DNA from: Ananas comosus
Taxonomy: Eukaryota; Streptophyta; Magnoliopsida; Poales; Bromeliaceae
DNA: 64,000 bases
Assembly (NCBI RefSeq): GCF_001540865.1
Contig: NC_033632.1
Span: forward strand, 4,241,082-4,305,081
Direction of reading: 5' to 3'
The position numbers were made by a program, and so were the translations under genes. Under the pieces are notes generated by a model that saw nothing but the letters and a program-made list of their open reading frames with translations, had not been told where the DNA came from and did not search any database. Numbering within the stretch: the first letter of the stretch is position 1; each line of letters begins with the position of its first letter. Below are positions 57,780 through 64,000 of the stretch, piece by piece.

Positions 57780-57881
57780 TGACGGGCTTTCTTTAATTTC
57801 AATCTTTTGTCCTTTTTTTTTCTCTAGCTTTCTGTTTGTTGGAATTTTTTTTTTCTTTTTTTTAATTTGCTACAATGCAAT

Positions 57882-57941
<60 letters not shown>

Positions 57942-58668
57942 GGCTGTGAAACAAAAGCTAAGAATAGAAAAACAGGGCCTAAGAGGATGTTAATTGGCAT
58001 TATTGGTACAATTGACCAGGTCAATGAGGGGGGAAGGTTATTATTTACTAACTTGGTGTTTTTGACAGTGTGTTTTTAAATATGCTCCTAAGGGGCCCGT
58101 TTGGATTGGGGATAAGGGGTAGAATAACCCTTTATCTCCTTTATACTCAAACACTAATTTTTTATTTCGAGAATAGTAATTTTTGAATATCTAAAATAAG
58201 CTGGTATAACTATTCCCATCAACTCTTCCATTTTCTATATATAGTTAACCCACTATTTTTCTTATTCTATATTATCTATTCAAACACTATTTTTCTTATC
58301 TTCGAGAACAACCCTATTTTTATTCAAACGCTATTTTTCTTATCCACATACTTATAACTATTCCTGTTAATAACTAGTTCTTATTTATATCCGAATCAAA
58401 CGGTGCCTAGCTAAAGTTCAAATCTTTCAAAATAGTTTTTTATACGACAATATTATTCACTAATAACAATATTGCGTGACGTACCGTTTTACTCATGCAT
58501 AAAGTTAAATTTTAGGGTAAACTTGAAATTAACCGCCTCTCCCCTTTTGGTATAGCAGCATATTTTTACTTTACTATTTCGTGATTTAAAAATTTATATT
58601 TTGCTCCTCTCTTATTTAAATTTTATTTTACTAAAAAAATTTTTATGTCAAATGAAGCGGCAAAGTAA
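57780..58668. repeat. Duplicate of the LRR-kinase upstream flank
   Basis: Matches 55485-56357 throughout, including the (GA)n run (about 57885-57939, longer than in the first copy), the CCGTTTGGATT-ended MITE (58092-58408) and the GGGTAAACTTGAAATTAACC segment. The homology stops at GCGGCAAAGTA (58668), the point where the first copy meets the N. Confidence 0.9.
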
Positions 58669-58807
58669 AAGTTTTTAAAAAATCACTGAATTTCAAAGTA
58701 AAAGATGCACAAAACCATAGGATAATGAAGCACAACTTTTGAACCATAGTCTAACAAAGTAAACATGAGCTAAACCACATAAAAGCTAAGTGCAATTTTT
58801 TGAACCA

Positions 58808-58927
58808 GGGTAGCTGTGGTCCCAAGTTCGAATTCTAGTTGATTTATATTTTCAGTTAAGTTTATTTCTAAATGAAATAAACGAAACGGATAACGTGCTA
58901 CCTATCTCTCTCTCAAAAAAAAAAAAC
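58808..58927 (+). mobile_element. Short SINE-like retroposon with target duplication
   Basis: 120 bp between exact 11-bp direct repeats TTTTTGAACCA (58797-58807 and 58928-58938). Near the left it has CCCAAGTTCGAATTCTAG, which matches the tRNA B-box (GTTCGAATC). It ends in TCTCTCTCTC then a 12-A tail. No A-box is seen, so it is a 5'-truncated or very short copy. I infer a tRNA-derived SINE copied by LINE machinery. Confidence 0.7.
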
Positions 58928-58938
58928 TTTTTGAACCA

Positions 58939-59475
58939 AGATAGGACATAATAGAAATGCACAGTACCATAGGGGAGCAAATTCAAAGAGCGATGTTACA
59001 TGCACAATCTCAAATTAGGTATAAATTTTAAAGTTAAAGTACCATTGACCGACTCAATTCAAACAAATTGAAATACTAAATGATAAAATTAAATTTTTTT
59101 TTAAATTAAATAAAATTATTTAAAATAATTCATAGCTCAAATAAGTTCTGTTCGTTCTACGTATAGAATCCTACGTATTACAATTCAATCCCCGTGGAAA
59201 CTACATCTCTCTCGGTCTTCAGAGCATTAAATTCTCCTCATCCTATCAAAATATATTTGGGCCAAAGACAAGGCCCATCAACGGCCCATAAACGGCCCAA
59301 TACATTTTGGTGGGCACACACATGTAACGTATCGCGCGAAAATTCGCGAGAAATTCCTCAACGCATATTATAAAATAAAATAAATACTCGTTTTCCAGAC
59401 GCTTCGGTCCCTCGTCGCTCTCTCTTCCCCACTCTTCGTCCTCCCGTTTCGCCCTTTCCCCCCCTCGGCTTCGAG

Positions 59476-59556
<81 letters not shown>

Positions 59557-59708
59557 GGCTCCTTCCTCGGCTCCTATTCCCTTCGAAACCCTGACTCGTG
59601 CCTCCCTCGATCGGCTCCGGATCGACGTCGAAAGCCGTGCGAAACCCTAATTGTATCCCTCTTTTAGCGATCGGAGTTCGATCGTTGTCGCTTGGAGCTG
59701 TAGGGACG
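58939..59708 (+). promoter_or_regulatory. Upstream region and leader of the UBP1-like gene
   Basis: Ordinary AT-rich DNA to ~59230, then repeated GGCCCATCAACGGCCCATAA and GGCCCAATAC (GCCCA site II-like motifs, 59273-59303), typical of plant growth and translation gene promoters. C/T-rich leader 59395-59475, the poly(T) tract, then a leader with AAACCCTGACTCG and AAACCCTAATTG (59586, 59642), both close to telo-box form. Confidence 0.6.
59478..59555. repeat. 78-base poly(T) tract in the UBP1-like promoter or leader
   Basis: An uninterrupted run of about 78 T, 154 bp upstream of the ATG, flanked by CTTCGAGGG and GGGCTCCTTCC. The GGG on both sides is unbroken. It could be real, or an expansion or assembly error. 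Confidence 0.9.
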
Positions 59709-59710
59709 AT

Positions 59711-59742
<32 letters not shown>

Positions 59743-62262
59743 GGCTGAAGCAGCAGCAGCAGCAGGCGCTGATGCAGCAGGCGCTGCTTCTGCAGCAGCA
59801 GCAGCAGTCGCTCTACCAGCACCCGAGCCTCCTGGCGGGTCCTCAGGTGGGAGACTTGTTGGGAATCGTCTTAGGAGCTGTCGATTTTGCAGTGCGAATT
59901 GTTAAATTTGGTTCCTTTAATCGGTTCCTTTTTGTTTTATTGGCCTGTAGATTGTTTTGGGTGGATTAGTGTTTTCGCTGTGGAGTTGTGAAGGTTTTTG
60001 GTGTGATTAGATATTTAGGAAGTGGCTTTTAGTCGATTGTTGCCTTTTGTTGCATTCGATCGTCCTAAACCAATTGGTTTTTAGGGTTTATAGTTGTGTT
60101 TGTAGTGGATTTTGTAACTGGCGTTTAGGGTTTTCGCCGCAGGTTTATGAAGTGTTTGTGAAATTAGGTGTCAAGGAAGTAACTTCAGCTGCTCGTTGCT
60201 TTTCATTGCATTCAATCCTCTTGAAGCTATTTGGTATTACAGTGTCATTTGTTAAATTTGGTGTCTTTAGTCGGTTTATTGCGTTTCTAGGGTATCTTGT
60301 TGTGTTTGTTGTGGGCTTCGAAAGTGGCGATCTGGGCTTTATGCTGTGGATTTATGATGGGTTTGAAAGTAGCTTTTAGCTGCATGTTGCTTTTCTTTCC
60401 AATCAATCTTCTTAAAAGTTACTTAGTTTTGGAGTGTCTGTTTATTAAATTTTAGTGTCTTTAATTAGTTTCTTGCATTTGTAAGGTCTTCAGTTGTGTT
60501 TGTAGTTGGTTTTTCATTTTTGAAAGTGGCGATTTGGGTTTTCGCAGCGGATTTATGACGGGTTTGTGAAATCAGGTGTCAAAGAAGTATCTTTTAGCTG
60601 CTTTTTGCTTTTTATTGCATTCAATCGCCCTAATGTTATTGGATTTTGCGGTGTGATTTACTAAATTTAGTTCCTTTTATCGACATTTTCAAGGTTTTTC
60701 TATCCGTAGCATGTTTTAAGTGGATTCTGAAAGTGGCGATTAGGGTTTTGGTGGTGAATTTCTGATGGATTTGTGAAGTTTGGTGTCAAGGAAGTAGCTT
60801 TTAGGCGCTTGTTGCTTTCTATTGCTCTCAATTTTGTGTCTTTGATCATTTTCTCGCATTTCTTGGTGTCTCCGATGTGATTTAAGTGGAATTTAGAAGT
60901 GGCGATAAGGGCTTTGAGGTGAAACTTATGACGTGTTTGTGAAGTTGTGTGTCAAGGAAATGCTTTTATGCACCTGTCGGTTTTATTAGATCGTCTTAAA
61001 GCTATGCTTTCTCTACATTTCCTGTTTGTTTTAAGTGGATGTTTGATGGTCGCGATAAGGATAGTGGGGTGGATTTATTATGCATTTTTGAAATTAGGCA
61101 ACTTGCAAGTAGCAGCTTTGAGTCTTTTGTTGTTTTTTTTGTTGCATGCAATCATCTTTGGTTTTGCAGAGCAATTTGTTACAGTTGGTGTATCTTATCA
61201 GTTTCTCTTTTTTGTTTTGGTTTTTGTTGTTGTTGTTGTTGTTTTGTTTTTTTTCCTTTTCTTTTGGCATAGGACTCTTAGGGACTTTTGGGGATGGATT
61301 TATGATGGGTTTGTTGAATTATGTCTCTTGGAAGTTGCATTAAGTTGCTTATTGGTTTTACTGCTTGATGTTCTGGAGTTTCCTTTAATTTTTGCCACTA
61401 TATGATTCAATATAAACAAGAGTTTTTTTTTTTCCTTCTTTTGGTGAGTTGGTAGGTTCTATTACGTTTTTGAAAGATGAATTTCACAGTAATGCTGGTG
61501 AAAATTATTAATATATGCAACATTTGAAGCTCCTTAAATTTAAGTTGGAAGTTTGGTGGAAAATCTCGCGACATTTGAAAACAATTTATCTTTAAATGGC
61601 TATTGCTTGTTTGCTTCTTCCATTTTATCACATTTTTGTCTTCTTGCTACTTGGGTATTTGGTGTTCACCCTTAACAATTTTTATTTGTTTGGTTTCTCC
61701 TTGGGCTTTAGATGTTTCATATCTATATATATTTACTACTTCTGTGCATACTGTGAACCGTAGGTTAGTACAACTTTGCTTGTACTAATATAGGAAGAAT
61801 GAAATTATATTAATGCTTCCACTTGTCTTATATTCATTTACATGAGGCCATTATGAAATTTTGAATTATGTTTTTCTGTGGTGTAGGCATGCTATGTGGG
61901 GGCTATTTTTTCCTTTTCTTGTTTTTTTACACTTTTATTTTGCAGATAGAGCCAATCCTGAGTGGAAATCTGCCTCCTGGTTTTGATCCAACTACATGTC
62001 GTAGTGTGTAAGTCTTGTTATTTAACCTTATTTCCTATTTTGATATGAGAATGATCATTTTGCTTGGAATCCTTGTATACCTATAGCGAGGATATGCATA
62101 GCTGTATGCAGTATTTGTATGATTAGACGTTTAATGTTTTTCTGTGCCTGAAATACCATTTTATGGCAATAAGCTTATTGATAATGTTGCAAGTCGCTTC
62201 GACCATTTATCACCTGAGAATTTATAAATTTGCTATATTATGTATGGAGATGGGCTTTGCAT

Positions 62263-62319
<57 letters not shown>

Positions 62320-63767
62320 CCAGTAGTTGTTTATTCTTTGCTTATTATCCTGTGGTAAATGTAGGTATGTTGGCAATGTGCATGTTCAAGTAACTGAAGC
62401 ACTACTCCAAGAGGTTTTCCAGAGTACTGGTCCAGTTGAAGGATGCAAGCTCATTAGGAAAGAAAAGGTTAATTTATTCTTTTCAAATCTCCTGTGTACT
62501 TGAATTTCATTACACTTTGGACCATAGAGTGTGAAAAAGACTACATTTATTATCTGTATATGCATGTGCTTCAATTAGGGATTTTAGTGTTTGTTATGTA
62601 CATTTGAATCCTTGCATGTGCTTCAACCTTATTTCACTGCTCTTTTTTCTTATTCTGCTGTTCTTGCACTATTTGCTTTATGTTGCTTCCATGATAAATT
62701 TTGTAATAATTTTTGACTTGTATCATTGCAGTCATCTTTTGGTTTTGTTGACTATTATGACCGCAGATCTGCCGCACTCGCTATTATGACGCTTAATGGG
62801 AGGCAATTGTAAGCTGAATATAATATATATTTTTTCCTGTCGCTGCCTTATGATCTCAACTTTTCCATTACACTTCAAAATTTCAAAAATGCAGGTTTGG
62901 TCAGCCTATTAAAGTTAACTGGGCATATGCAAGTGGGCAGAGAGAGGATACATCAGGTTCAATTTAGGGATTTTGGTGAAAGATCCACTTCTTTTTCAAT
63001 TTTGTAGTTTCAGACCTTTCTCATTCTTGATACTTTGGGCCAAAATTTCTTTTCTTTTCATGGGCTAGAAAACCCTCATTCGACATTCCAATATAAAGAT
63101 GCACTGATGATTCCAATTAGGGGCAATAGATATCTTGGTCCAAAGTTGCAAAAAGGATGTATGTGAAATCGAATTGCAGGAATGAAATGAAATAGAAATG
63201 GACTGCTTTTGTGAAAGGGTCTTTAATTTTAGAAACTTTCCGTACATTGTATTATTATCACGACTTTGTCTTTTGGCTAGTAAATTTTCATTTTTGCCTT
63301 TTTCTGGAAACAGGGCATTTCAACATTTTTGTTGGGGATCTTGCCCCTGAAGTCACTGATGCTACCTTATATGCATGCTTCTCTGTTTATCCTAGCTGCT
63401 CGTAAGCATTAAATGGCCTACTTCTTCCATATGTTGCTAATCGAGTTATTCTATTAAATCAATTCTTGTAGAATGATGATTAAGTTCATTTGTTCTAAAA
63501 TTTACTATTACTAATCTGTCATCTTGATTTTTCCCTCAAGTCATTTTTTTTTCTCCTCCCCTTTTTAGCGATGCTAGGGTTATGTGGGACCAAAAAACAG
63601 GGCGTTCAAGAGGATTTGGATTTGTTTCATTCAGGAATCAGCAGGTTAGATTTTGAATGCACTGCAAACTTGATATTTTAGTAATTAATTATCTAAACAC
63701 TCCCTAATATCATACAATTGTATATTCTTTTGGCAGGATGCACAAAGTGCTATAAATGATTTGACTG
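59709..63767 (+). CDS. UBP1: Oligouridylate-binding RNA-binding protein, UBP1/RBP45-47 class (3' end outside window)
   Basis: A nuclear and stress-granule protein with three RRMs that binds U-rich RNA, promoting splicing and protecting mRNA. Exons: 59709-59846, 61946-62007, 62365-62467, 62732-62808, 62895-62956, 63314-63401, 63569-63644, 63737-63767; 637 nt, 212 residues plus one base. The N-terminus is a Gln-rich tract ([19 protein letters not shown] then [19 protein letters not shown]). RRM1 has RNP2 VYVGNV and RNP1 [11 protein letters not shown]2 has RNP2 NIFVGDL and RNP1 [30 protein letters not shown] before RRM1 is the UBP1 class wording. The third RRM should lie beyond the right edge. 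The CAG run (about 59710-59790) is a coding microsatellite likely to vary. Intron 1 (2.1 kb) is made of tandem repeats. Confidence 0.95.
59930..61400 (+). repeat. Seven to eight diverged ~200-bp tandem repeats in UBP1 intron 1
   Basis: The phrase GTGGATTTATGATGGGTTTG and its variants recurs near 59970, 60143, 60347, 60547, 60754, 60920, 61065 and 61300. Each is followed by GTGAARTTRGGTGTCAAGG, AAGTAGCTTTTAG, TGCTTGTTGCTTTT and ATTGCATTCAATC. Spacing runs from about 145 to 235 bp. Together they fill almost the whole intron. Confidence 0.8.
62267..62315 (+). repeat. (TG)n microsatellite in a UBP1-like intron
   Basis: About 24 TG units between exons 2 and 3, 50 bp upstream of the exon 3 acceptor. 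It reads VCVCVC in frame, which is not coding. Confidence 0.9.
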
Positions 63768-64000
63768 GTAAGCTCTATTTCTTTAGCTTGGAAAGCTGAA
63801 TTTGTAATTCAAAATACATCTGTGCTTTTAGATAATTTTTGGTCTTTTGCTCTTCCTTCCTTTTCTTCGTCCTTTTGGATTCTTATTTTTGGTTATATGG
63901 AATTTGCCGATCCAAATGTAGTACGATACTAGGAATTTAGCTTCGTGCCACTTTCGCCTGTCCATGGAATGCCTTCTCTACTCTAGAAAGTGTAAGCTTC

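Noticed and set aside
60047..61405. Phe/Val-rich frames of 110 and 152 codons
   Set aside because: Inside UBP1 intron 1, made by T-rich tandem repeats.
1..64000. CRISPR array, bacterial operon, phage or viral insert
   Set aside because: No spaced identical repeats with unique spacers, no prokaryotic gene order and no viral coding frames; all genes are intron-bearing plant genes.

Overview
This window is plant nuclear DNA, most likely from a monocot. Genes have many introns with GT/AG borders. The 5' exons of several genes are very GC-rich while introns and spacers are AT-rich, a contrast typical of commelinid monocots. The spacers are full of short non-autonomous DNA transposons and (TA)n, (GA)n and (TG)n microsatellites. 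The proteins are all plant families. I cannot fix the species; a bromeliad or similar commelinid fits, but that is a guess.

Layout: (1) a remorin gene on + (113-3056), cut by the left edge; (2) a repeat-rich spacer with well-bounded MITEs (3057-10624); (3) a small two-exon gene on + encoding a 90-aa protein (10625-11031); (4) a complete 11-exon FAB1/PIKfyve lipid kinase gene on - (12317-22374, 1754 aa); (5) a two-exon gene on - for a 209-aa protein with cysteines every eighth residue (24169-27123), whose intron carries an array of a 19-bp palindrome; (6) a tRNA-Pro(AGG) gene (29230-29300); (7) a mitochondrial inner membrane protease subunit 1-like gene on - (32501-34498); (8) ribosomal protein SA on + (36211-40366); (9) a WD40/propeller-like gene on + (43256-51370) whose last intron holds a cluster of (TA)n-associated MITEs; (10) a subfamily III LRR receptor-like (pseudo)kinase on - (52906-55484), with a second copy of its first exon and upstream flank (56366-58668) starting at a single N; (11) an oligouridylate-binding UBP1-like RNA-binding protein on + (59709 to beyond the right edge).

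These are unrelated single genes, as expected in a plant chromosome; I see no operon or gene cluster. I built the exon models by matching GT/AG sites to conserved protein continuity. For all complete genes the exon sum is a multiple of three, and protein lengths fit their families where I know them.

The most notable signals are: a family of elements with shared ends (GGCTAYTATNCTATTA-like) inserted in (TA)n tracts; tandem ~200-bp repeats filling the first introns of the RPSA and UBP1 genes; the GCGGTGAATCATTCACCGC palindrome array; the CX7C-patterned protein; and evidence that single-N positions (25180, 56358) mark unmerged overlapping contigs, so the second LRR-kinase copy may be an allele or assembly artefact rather than a real paralogue.
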